Made by a program: the position numbers and the translations under genes. This document shows positions 1 through 4,898 of a stretch of 5,146 nucleotides of DNA, one piece after another. The number at the start of each line of letters is the position of its first letter. Position 1 is the stretch's first letter. The notes beneath the pieces are model-generated. The model was not told the origin of the DNA. It searched no databases and was given only the letters and a program-made list of their open reading frames with translations. The DNA is from Clostridiales bacterium. Lineage in GTDB: Bacteria > Bacillota > Clostridia > Christensenellales > Aristaeellaceae. The stretch covers positions 1 to 5,146 of the forward strand of contig JAAZAQ010000217.1 of the NCBI GenBank assembly GCA_012514225.1. Reading direction: 5' to 3'.

Positions 1-8
1 AACATTTC

Positions 9-67
9 CGCGAATTTCTGCCGGCCGTGAGGCAAGCATAGCGATGCCGAACAGGCAGAAATTCCCG
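9..67. repeat. Long inverted repeat, 11-bp perfect core arms
   Basis: GAATTTCTGCC (12-22) is matched by its exact reverse complement GGCAGAAATTC (54-64), with 31 nt between. Allowing one mismatch (11 against 65), the arms extend to 9-22 and 54-67. The spacer holds a minor inner pair, GGCA (31-34) with TGCC (45-48). Neither strand has a T-run after the structure, so it is not a standard intrinsic terminator. A repeated extragenic element or an RNA structure is more likely. Confidence 0.6.
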
Positions 68-78
68 TTCCTGCTTAA

Positions 79-108
79 TCAAAGAAGTGTCCGCAGACAC
101 TTCTTTGA
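79..108. repeat. Perfect 13-bp hairpin with 4-nt loop
   Basis: Positions 79-91 pair without mismatch with 96-108 around the loop CGCA (92-95), the core being AAAGAAGTGTC and GACACTTCTTT. The A-rich outer left arm and T-rich outer right arm give the A/U-rich base typical of bidirectional terminators, but no uninterrupted T tract follows on either strand (GACACACTG on plus, TTAAGCAGG on minus after the stem). It could be a weak bidirectional terminator, or one module of an extragenic repeat together with its neighbours. Confidence 0.65.
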
Positions 109-115
109 CACACTG

Positions 116-135
116 AGCCCGCGGAGGTGGGCTGT
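116..135. repeat. Hairpin duplicating the terminator core at 347-366
   Basis: AGCCCGC (116-122) pairs with GTGGGCT (127-133) around the loop GGAG, with one G-T wobble. The 20 nt from 116 to 135 match 347-366, the intrinsic terminator of the peptidoglycan-binding gene, at 19 of 20 positions (T128 against C359). Unlike that copy, this one has no T tract on either side, so it should not terminate by itself. The two copies lie 231 bp apart as direct repeats. Confidence 0.55.
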
Positions 136-136
136 C

Positions 137-162
137 AGGCTGTCGAAGAGCCTTACGACAGC
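137..162. repeat. Two mutually exclusive short hairpins
   Basis: GCTGTCG (139-145) pairs with CGACAGC (156-162) across a 10-nt loop. AGGCT (137-141) can instead pair with AGCCT (149-153). The two pairings share bases and exclude each other. GGCTGTC also occurs as a direct repeat at 130-136 and 138-144. This looks like part of the same palindromic cluster. No partner gene is visible, so switching between the folds is only a possibility. Confidence 0.4.
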
Positions 163-340
163 GTAGGATGCGGGGGCTTCAGGGGGCGGCAGCCCACCGA
201 TGGTAATCGTGTCGTCCGGCAATGCCTGCCGCGCGGGGCGTTTCCGCGAACAGCGAAAACCTTCCGCAGCCATCCTGCGAATCGAAAAAGGTCCGCAGCA
301 GGGGAAGCCTCTTGATGGATGGAAACAGATTACAAAAGGA

Positions 341-366
341 TAAAACAGCCCGCGGAGGCGGGCTGT
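341..366 (-). terminator. Intrinsic terminator of the peptidoglycan-binding gene
   Basis: On the minus strand a perfect 9-bp GC-rich stem, ACAGCCCGC with GCGGGCTGT (plus-strand 345-353 and 358-366), closes a 4-nt loop. The stem ends in T and is followed by TTTATCCTTTTG. It begins 22 nt after the TAA stop of the gene at 389-1432, the normal place and polarity for a Rho-independent terminator. The T tract is interrupted, so efficiency may be moderate. Confidence 0.8.
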
Positions 367-388
367 GGAAAAGCCGGACGGAAGGGCC

Positions 389-1432
389 TTACTTGGGAAC
401 GGCGGTCGGGGACATCAGCTTGTCCCAGGTGAGCTGGCCCACCACGCCGTCCACCTTCAGGGCGTTGCGCTTCTGGAAGATCTTGACGGCCGTGAAGGTC
501 GCGTAGCCGAACTTGCCGTCCACGTCGATGGTGTAGTAGCCCAGCTGCCCCAGGCGGGTCTGGATTTGCTGCACCAGGATGCCCGAGGAGCCGTAGGCGA
601 TGCGAAGCTCCACCGCGGGTGTGACGGTCGCCGGCTTGGGCAGCGGGTTGGGCCCGAACAGCGTGTCCCAGGTGTTGCGGCCGACCACGCCGTCGGGTTT
701 CAGGAAATTGACGCGCTGGAACTCCCGCACCGCCCGGACGGTGGCGTAGCCGTACACGCCGTCGATCTTGCCCGGGGAGTATTTCAGCTGGTGCAGCCTG
801 GTCTGGATTTGCCGGACCAGGTTGCCCCGCATGCCGTAGGTGATGCGGAAATAGGTGCCGGCGGAGGGGTCGGGCAGGTTGGGGGTGGTATCGGGCTCAT
901 AGGGCGAGGCGGAGGAGCTGAACAGCGCCCTCCAGGTCGTCGGGCCCACGATGCCATCGACGGTCAGCCGGTTCCACTTCTGGAACTCCTTCACCGCCAG
1001 GAAGGTGGCGTAGCCGAACTTGGAGTCCGCCGTGCCGCTGTAGAACTTCAGCGCGCGCAGGCGGTCCTGCACCATTTTGACCGCGGGGCCGGAATCCCCG
1101 TAGGCGACGCGGATGGCCAGCTGGGAGGTGACGGTCACCCCCTTGCTGTTGACGACGGTGTTGGCGAACAGGCGAGAGGTTGTCATCACGCCGATGACGC
1201 CGTCCACCTTCAGGCCGTTCATGCCTTGGAACGCGCGCACGGCCAGGTAGGTGGAGTAGCCGAACTTGCTGTCGACGTCCCCCCTGTAGAAGCCCAGCTG
1301 CTTCAGGCGCGCCTGTGCGAGCCGGACCTGCTTGCCTTCCGCGCCGATTTTGAGGTTTTCCGCCAGGGCGCCGGAGACCGCCCCCAGCAACAGCAGCGCG
1401 CACAAAAGCCCCGCCACCAACCGTCTGTTCAT
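389..1432 (-). CDS. Secreted protein with four tandem peptidoglycan-binding repeats
   Basis: The 347-residue product is predicted to be exported and to bind the cell wall. Residues 1-24 form a Sec signal peptide: MNRR, then a hydrophobic leucine-rich core, then SGALA before Glu25. Four PG_binding_1 (three-helix) repeats follow at about 28-89, 107-171, 197-259 and 278-340. Each carries the pattern V-x-x-x-Q-x-R-L, a D-[SG]-[KV]-[FY]-G-Y-[SA]-T turn, A-V-[RK]-x-F-Q, and a D-G-[VI]-[VI]-G closing motif. Repeats 2 to 4 are joined by Pro/Thr-rich linkers (172-192 and 260-275). Such repeats usually sit beside an amidase, transpeptidase or lytic enzyme, and none is present here, so a binding or scaffolding role is inferred. 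ATG 1432 is preferred because AAAGGGG (1447-1441) lies 8 nt upstream. A GTG three codons earlier (1441) would overlap that site. Cys11 lies in the hydrophobic core and is not a lipobox. The gene has its own promoter and terminator. Confidence 0.9.
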   Translation of the reverse strand: MNRRLVAGLLCALLLLGAVSGALAENLKIGAEGKQVRLAQARLKQLGFYRGDVDSKFGYSTYLAVRAFQGMNGLKVDGVIGVMTTSRLFANTVVNSKGVTVTSQLAIRVAYGDSGPAVKMVQDRLRALKFYSGTADSKFGYATFLAVKEFQKWNRLTVDGIVGPTTWRALFSSSASPYEPDTTPNLPDPSAGTYFRITYGMRGNLVRQIQTRLHQLKYSPGKIDGVYGYATVRAVREFQRVNFLKPDGVVGRNTWDTLFGPNPLPKPATVTPAVELRIAYGSSGILVQQIQTRLGQLGYYTIDVDGKFGYATFTAVKIFQKRNALKVDGVVGQLTWDKLMSPTAVPK

Positions 1433-1470
1433 CTGTCGCACCCCTTTCCGAAGGTCATATGGAGTGATGG

Positions 1471-1499
1471 GTATCGGTTTAACTATACCTCACCGATAC
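1471..1499. promoter_or_regulatory. Operator-like dyad enclosing the -10 box
   Basis: GTATCGGT (1471-1478) and ACCGATAC (1492-1499) are exact reverse complements separated by 13 nt, so matching bases of the half-sites start 21 bp apart, two helical turns. The -10 TATAGT of the downstream gene sits between them. This geometry fits a dimeric repressor site that blocks RNA polymerase. It does not look like a terminator: the loop is 13 nt, the stem is only moderately GC-rich, and no T tract follows. The regulator is not encoded in the window. Confidence 0.5.
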
Positions 1500-1510
1500 A
1501 ACGGATTCCA
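1482..1510 (-). promoter_or_regulatory. Probable promoter of the peptidoglycan-binding gene
   Basis: On the minus strand TATAGT (1487-1482, five of six matches to the -10 consensus) is preceded at 17 nt by TGGAAT (1510-1505), a weak -35 with three of six matches. An A/T tract at 1527-1540 lies at about -52 to -65 and could act as an UP element that makes up for the poor -35. Transcription would start near 1475, giving a leader of about 43 nt to the ATG at 1432. Confidence 0.5.
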
Positions 1511-1511
1511 T

Positions 1512-1552
1512 AAAGGAAACATTGCGAAAATATAAAAATAGTGGTTCCCTTT
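1512..1552 (-). other. Weak AT-rich stem-loop after radA
   Basis: On the minus strand AAAGGGAAC (1552-1544) can pair with GTTTCCTTT (1520-1512), nine pairs including one G-U, across a 23-nt AT-rich loop that holds TATTTTTATATTTT. It starts 2 nt after the radA stop codon. No T tract follows the second arm, so I do not call a terminator. The AT-rich stretch may instead belong to the promoter of the next gene. Read-through from radA into 389-1432 therefore remains possible. Confidence 0.3.
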
Positions 1553-1553
1553 G

Positions 1554-2954
1554 TTACGAATCAGCGCCGTCAGGTTCTTCCCTTGCCAGCAGGTGCAGGG
1601 CCGCGACGGCCTGGGAGACGGTGGACACGGGGTGGAGGCGAACGCCGGCGGGCGGCTTGAGCTTGCCCAGGCGGTCCCGGGGGCAGATGACCTGGCCGAA
1701 GCCCAGGCGCGCGCATTCCGCGAGGCGGCGCTCCATATGGGGTACGGGGCGCACCTCGCCCAGCAGCCCCACCTCCCCCATCGCGGCCACGTCGCGGGGC
1801 AGGGTCTTGTCCGAAAGGGAGGAGGCGACGGCCAGGCAGACGGCCAGGTCGGCCGCCGGCTCGTCCAGGCTCAGCCCGCCGGCGACGTTGATGTATACGT
1901 CCTGGTTGAACAGCCGCAGCCCCGCCCGCTTTTCCAGCACCGCCAGCAACAGGGCGACGCGCGCCTGGTCCATGCCGTTGACGGTGCGGCGGGGGGCGGA
2001 AAAGAAGCTTTGCGCGGCCAGTGCCTGCAAGTCCACCATGACCGGGCGGCTGCCCTCCATGCCGCAGAAGACCACGGAGCCGGAGATGCCGGAGGCGCGG
2101 TCGCGCAGCAGGGTTTCGGAGGCGTTCTCCACCGCCCGCATCCCGCCGCCGGTCATCTCGAACAGACCCAGCTCGTTGACGGAGCCGTAGCGGTTCTTGC
2201 TGGCCCGCAGCAGGCGGTATTCCCGGCGGTAGTCGCCCTCGAAGTACAATACGACGTCCACCATGTGCTCCAGCACCCGGGGGCCGGCGATGGCGCCTTC
2301 CTTGGTCACGTGGCCCACCAGCATCACCGCGCAGCCGGTGGTTTTCGCGTAGCGCATGAGGACGGCGGCGCTTTCCCGCACCTGGCTGACGGAGCCGGGG
2401 GCGGAGGCCATGTCCGGCCGGTACATCGTCTGGATGGAGTCCACCACCGCGTATTCCGGCGCGTGGCGGGCCAGTTTCTCCTCCACCGCGTCCATGGCGT
2501 TTTCCGCCAGGACCAGCATCTTCGACCGGCCGGCGCCCAGGCGGTCGGCGCGCAGCTTGATCTGCCGCGCGCTCTCCTCCCCGGTGACGTACAGCACGCG
2601 CTTGCCGGTTTCCGCCAGGTGGGCGGCCACCTGGAGCAGGAGGGTGCTCTTCCCCACGCCGGGCTCGCCGCCGATGAGCAGCAGGGAGCCCTCCACGATG
2701 CCGCCGCCCAGCACGCGGTCGAACTCCGGGATGCCGGTGGACTGGTGGAGGGCGGCGTCCGCGTCGATGCCGCCCAGCTCCGTGGCCTCGGCGCCCGTGC
2801 CCGCCTGGCGCTTCAGGGCCGGCCGGGCCGCCGCCGCCGGCGCCTCCGCCGTTTCCTCCAGCGTGTTCCACGCGTCGCAGCCGGGGCATTTGCCGTACCA
2901 GCGGGGCGACTCGTGCCCGCAGGCGGAGCAGACGTAGAGGGTTCTCTTCTTCAA
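1554..2954 (-). CDS. radA: DNA repair and recombination ATPase RadA
   Basis: RadA is a RecA-like, DnaB-type motor that drives branch migration of recombination intermediates in the cytoplasm. All parts of the 466-residue product are visible: an N-terminal C4 zinc finger (Cys9, Cys12, Cys23, Cys26), Walker A GEPGVGKS (96-103), Walker B ending at Asp172 in YAVVDSIQT, the RadA-specific KNRYG motif (253-257), and a C-terminal Lon-like domain (about 290-455). The Lon-like domain has DEPAADLA (364-371) and lacks the Lon catalytic serine, as in Bacillus RadA. The start is TTG at 2954, because homology begins at KKRTLYVCSACG and AGGA (2964-2961) lies 6 nt upstream. An in-frame ATG at 3020 would add 22 residues not typical of the family and would lie inside the divergent gene. 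Length is normal (E. coli about 460). It is not beside disA or clpC, its frequent neighbours in Bacilli. Confidence 0.97.
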   Translation of the reverse strand: MKKRTLYVCSACGHESPRWYGKCPGCDAWNTLEETAEAPAAAARPALKRQAGTGAEATELGGIDADAALHQSTGIPEFDRVLGGGIVEGSLLLIGGEPGVGKSTLLLQVAAHLAETGKRVLYVTGEESARQIKLRADRLGAGRSKMLVLAENAMDAVEEKLARHAPEYAVVDSIQTMYRPDMASAPGSVSQVRESAAVLMRYAKTTGCAVMLVGHVTKEGAIAGPRVLEHMVDVVLYFEGDYRREYRLLRASKNRYGSVNELGLFEMTGGGMRAVENASETLLRDRASGISGSVVFCGMEGSRPVMVDLQALAAQSFFSAPRRTVNGMDQARVALLLAVLEKRAGLRLFNQDVYINVAGGLSLDEPAADLAVCLAVASSLSDKTLPRDVAAMGEVGLLGEVRPVPHMERRLAECARLGFGQVICPRDRLGKLKPPAGVRLHPVSTVSQAVAALHLLAREEPDGADS

Positions 2955-2981
2955 GGGCTTTCCTTTCAGGCGCGGGGCGCG

Positions 2982-3001
2982 TGGTATAATCGGCGCGGAG
3001 G
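2982..3001 (+). promoter_or_regulatory. Extended -10 promoter and SD of the thiamine kinase gene
   Basis: TGGTATAAT (2982-2990) is a perfect extended -10 (TGn plus TATAAT). No good -35 is seen at the right distance, which an extended -10 tolerates. The expected start is near 2997, exactly where the Shine-Dalgarno GGAGG (2997-3001) begins, 5 nt from the ATG at 3007. The leader would be only about 10 nt, leaving no room for a TPP riboswitch. Confidence 0.75.
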
Positions 3002-3013
3002 GAAACATGGCAA
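2986..3013 (-). promoter_or_regulatory. Possible radA promoter overlapping the divergent one
   Basis: On the minus strand TTGCCA (3013-3008, five of six to the -35 consensus) is followed after 16 nt by GATTAT (2991-2986, four of six). The start would fall near 2979, about 25 nt before the TTG. The -10 box lies on the complement of the divergent gene's -10, and the -35 covers that gene's start codon, so both could not be occupied at once. This is the best candidate I find, but it is not certain. Confidence 0.4.
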
Positions 3014-3633
3014 AAGGCACGGCGTACCTGGTCGGCGCGGGCGCCTTTACGCGGCGCGGGTTTCACCCGGCGCCGGGCGACGCCGTCATCGCGGCGGACG
3101 GCGGGGCGGATGCGCTGGAGCGGGCCGGCCTGCGGGCGCAACTGGTGCTGGGCGACATGGATTCCCTGAAACGCCCGCACCCGGGCGCCGCCCGGCTGCG
3201 CTTCCCCCGGCAGAAGGACCTGACGGACCTGGCGCTGGCCCTGCGGATGGCGGAGGCGCGGGGGTTTGGGCGGTTCAAGCTCTACGGCGCCCTGGGCGGC
3301 CGGCTGGACCACAGCCTGGCCAACCTGCAGCTGCTGGCGGGGCTCGCGCGGAAGGGGCTGCGAGGCGTCATCGTCGCGCCGGGGATGAGCGCCTTCTGCG
3401 TTGCGGACGGCCGCCTGGCGCTGCCGCCGCTGCCCGCGGGGCGGCTGGTGTCCGTGTTCGCTTGGGGCGGCCCCGCATACGGGGTGACGCTGGACGGGCT
3501 GAAGTATCCGCTCGATAACGCAAATCTCCACCCGGAAGAGCCCCTGGGCGTCAGCAACGAGGCGCTGGGCGGGCCGGTACGAATCGCGGTCCGGCGGGGA
3601 ACGCTGCTGGTCACGGTGACGCGGGAGGCTTAG
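3007..3633 (+). CDS. thiN: Thiamine pyrophosphokinase (thiamine diphosphokinase)
   Basis: This enzyme transfers pyrophosphate from ATP to thiamine to make thiamine diphosphate, the last step of thiamine salvage, in the cytoplasm. The 208-residue product has the expected catalytic-domain motifs in order: AADGGAD (29-35), LGDMDS (48-53) with metal-binding acidic residues, KDLTDLALAL (70-79), and GGRLDHSLANLQLL (97-110). The C-terminal thiamine-binding domain is recognised by GVTLDGLKYPL and GVSNEALGG (about residues 160-195). Length is normal for the Firmicutes ThiN type (about 210). The start has a good SD, and homology begins within the first ten residues. The usual Firmicutes neighbours rsgA and rpe are absent. 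It is instead divergent from radA (52 bp between starts) and convergent with the sugar kinase gene, sharing 4 nt at the stop codons. No terminator separates the convergent pair. Confidence 0.93.
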   Translation: MAKGTAYLVGAGAFTRRGFHPAPGDAVIAADGGADALERAGLRAQLVLGDMDSLKRPHPGAARLRFPRQKDLTDLALALRMAEARGFGRFKLYGALGGRLDHSLANLQLLAGLARKGLRGVIVAPGMSAFCVADGRLALPPLPAGRLVSVFAWGGPAYGVTLDGLKYPLDNANLHPEEPLGVSNEALGGPVRIAVRRGTLLVTVTREA

Positions 3634-4736
3634 GAAAAGCGGGACACGTCCGCCCGGACCGCCTCCGACAGCTCCTTTTCGCGGCGCTCCATGTCAAACA
3701 GCAGCGCCAGCTGCGCCCGGGTGCGGACGAGGTTGTGCCGGGGCGAATCGATTTTGTAATAGGGGTCCCCCCGCAGGTAATCGGTCAGAAAGCGCATCGC
3801 CTGCTCGCAGGTGATGACCAGGGCGCCCAGCGGCAGGCGCAGCAGCTCCTCCCGGGTGAGGAAGCCGGCGGTCTCCCGGATAAAGCCGTGGGTGAAGGCG
3901 CGCGCCTTGCCCATGTCCAGGAAGACCCGGCCGGGATCCTCCTCGTCCTCCTTTGCCGTGGAGGCGCCGTAGCGCAGGCCGTCGCCATAATCGTAGAGCG
4001 CGGAGCCGGGCATGACCGTGTCCAGGTCGATGACGCACAGCGCCTCGCCGGTCTTTTCGTCCAGCAGGACGTTGCTGGCCTTGGCGTCGTTGTGCGTGAC
4101 CCGAAGGGGAAGCGTGCCTTCGGCCGTCAGGCGGACGATTTCCCCCATCATGGCGTGCCGCGCCGTCACCTGCCGGATTTCCTCCCGGGCCTCGGCGGCG
4201 CGGCCGGCAACGTCCTCCTCCACCGCGCGGACGAAGGCGCCGAAGCGCAGCGGCGTGTTGTGGAAGTCCGGAATGGTTTCGTACAGCTCCCCGGCGGGGA
4301 AGTCCGCCAGGTGCCGCTGGAACTGCCCGAAGGCGACGCCCGCCTGCTCCATCTGCGCCTCCGTCGCCTCGCGTTCCGGGACGAAGGCGCCGGAAATATA
4401 GGCGTAGGCGCGCCAGAAGCCACCCCGCGCGTCCTCGTGCAGGGCGCCCCCGTCCAGGGTGCGGACAACCTCCAGCACCCGGCGCGACGCGTCGCCCCGA
4501 AGCCCCAGAATCCCGCGCCTCAAGTGCTCCGTGACGCGGGTGATGTTGCTCATCACCTCGTCGGGGTGGTGGAAAACATAGGTGTTGATGCGCTGGAGGG
4601 TGTATTGGTTGAGTTTGCCGCCGTCCTCGAAATCCAGCAGGTAGGTGGCGTTGATGTGGCCGGAGGTCAGCTCCCGCGCGGAAGCGAAGCGGCCCTCGAA
4701 CCCAAAGCGGGGCAGGATATCCCGAATTTCTTCCAT
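3630..4736 (-). CDS. Aminoglycoside-phosphotransferase-fold kinase, N-acetylhexosamine 1-kinase-like
   Basis: The 368-residue product belongs to the APH/choline-kinase fold and resembles NahK, which phosphorylates GlcNAc or GalNAc at C1 in sugar salvage. Seen in sequence: the nucleotide-loop region TSGHINATYLL (24-34), NQYTLQRIN (43-51), the catalytic loop HNDAKASN (215-222) with Asp217 as expected base and Asn222 for metal, the DFG-equivalent VIDLDTVMPG (235-244) with Asp237, YDYGDGLR (248-255), and a C-terminal block RFLTDYLRGDPYYKID...HNLVRTR (315-340). Length matches NahK (about 360). The start is ATG 4736: a strong promoter at 4777-4805 lies within the longer open frame, so its first 104 codons are largely untranscribed. 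AGGAGG (4755-4750) is 13 nt from the ATG, longer than usual, with no other in-frame start between. No phosphorylase, epimerase or sugar transporter is next to it, so the substrate is inferred by family only. Confidence 0.85.
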   Translation of the reverse strand: MEEIRDILPRFGFEGRFASARELTSGHINATYLLDFEDGGKLNQYTLQRINTYVFHHPDEVMSNITRVTEHLRRGILGLRGDASRRVLEVVRTLDGGALHEDARGGFWRAYAYISGAFVPEREATEAQMEQAGVAFGQFQRHLADFPAGELYETIPDFHNTPLRFGAFVRAVEEDVAGRAAEAREEIRQVTARHAMMGEIVRLTAEGTLPLRVTHNDAKASNVLLDEKTGEALCVIDLDTVMPGSALYDYGDGLRYGASTAKEDEEDPGRVFLDMGKARAFTHGFIRETAGFLTREELLRLPLGALVITCEQAMRFLTDYLRGDPYYKIDSPRHNLVRTRAQLALLFDMERREKELSEAVRADVSRFS

Positions 4737-4776
4737 GGCCGCGCCGCCGCCTCCTATGCCTCGTTGTTCCCCAGGT

Positions 4777-4805
4777 ATTGTAGCGGGGGGCAGGGACGGT
4801 GTCAA
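4777..4805 (-). promoter_or_regulatory. Near-consensus sigma-A promoter of the kinase gene
   Basis: On the minus strand a perfect -35 TTGACA (4805-4800) is separated by exactly 17 nt from the -10 TACAAT (4782-4777), five of six to consensus. Transcription is expected near 4770, leaving a 34-nt leader that contains AGGAGG. This fixes the gene start downstream of it and argues for strong constitutive expression unless repressed. Confidence 0.85.
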
Positions 4806-4846
4806 TTTCCGCAAGGGTTTCAGGACGGAAGGAAGCGCCGGGCGGG

Positions 4847-4852
4847 TATCAT
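4847..4852 (+). promoter_or_regulatory. Possible -10 box for the DUF6157 gene
   Basis: TATCAT (4847-4852) matches the -10 consensus at five of six positions and would start a transcript near 4859, about 40 nt before the ATG at 4899. I find no acceptable -35 at 16-18 nt and no TGn extension, so this is tentative. Confidence 0.35.
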
Positions 4853-4898
4853 CGAGCGGGCGGGGAAAAAGAATCCGCACGAAGGGGGAGCGCCGCGC

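Larger units (their letters stand above)
1..340. other. Gene-free region rich in inverted repeats
   Basis: No reading frame here looks like a real gene. The short open frames lack a good ribosome binding site, resemble no family I can name with confidence, and run straight through perfect palindromes. One plus frame is open from the left edge to a TAG at about 162-164, so the tail of an upstream gene cannot be fully excluded, but it also crosses three hairpins. Four inverted repeats crowd into 9-162 and are listed separately. From 163 to 340 I see only short, weak arms, for example CGGCA (217-221) with TGCCG (227-231) and CGCGG (232-236) with CCGCG (244-248). The 10-mer TTTCCGCGAA occurs at 5-14 and again at 241-250. 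The make-up suggests an extragenic palindromic repeat element, but a single copy in the window cannot prove that it is repeated in the genome. Confidence 0.6.

Noticed and set aside
79..273. 64-codon minus-strand frame in the left intergenic region
   Set aside because: It has no Shine-Dalgarno and translates straight through the palindromes at 79-162. It looks like a repeat-derived spurious frame.
1399..1432. Cys11 of the wall-binding protein as a lipoprotein cysteine
   Set aside because: It sits in the middle of the hydrophobic core with the segment ALLLLG after it, and a proper signal peptidase I site (SGALA) follows at residue 24.
389..1432. DNA repeats in the wall-binding gene as a CRISPR or tandem-repeat array
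   Set aside because: The recurring GTGGCGTAGCCG-type stretches are spaced about 240-270 bp apart and simply encode the conserved turn of each protein repeat.
365..1513. Open plus-strand frame of 382 codons opposite the peptidoglycan-binding gene
   Set aside because: It is the mirror of a repeat protein gene, rich in His, Val, Asp and Gly, with no ribosome binding site and it runs through the minus-strand promoter and signal-peptide region.
2955..3006. TPP riboswitch upstream of the thiamine kinase gene
   Set aside because: The gap is only 52 bp, the promoter lies within it, and none of the conserved THI-box sequence is present.
1551..3531. Two open frames of about 650 codons, one per strand, across radA and into the thiamine-kinase gene
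   Set aside because: Their translations are Arg/Gly/Ala/Pro-rich with no family pattern, and they run in other frames over two genes with clear motifs. They reflect high GC codon use.
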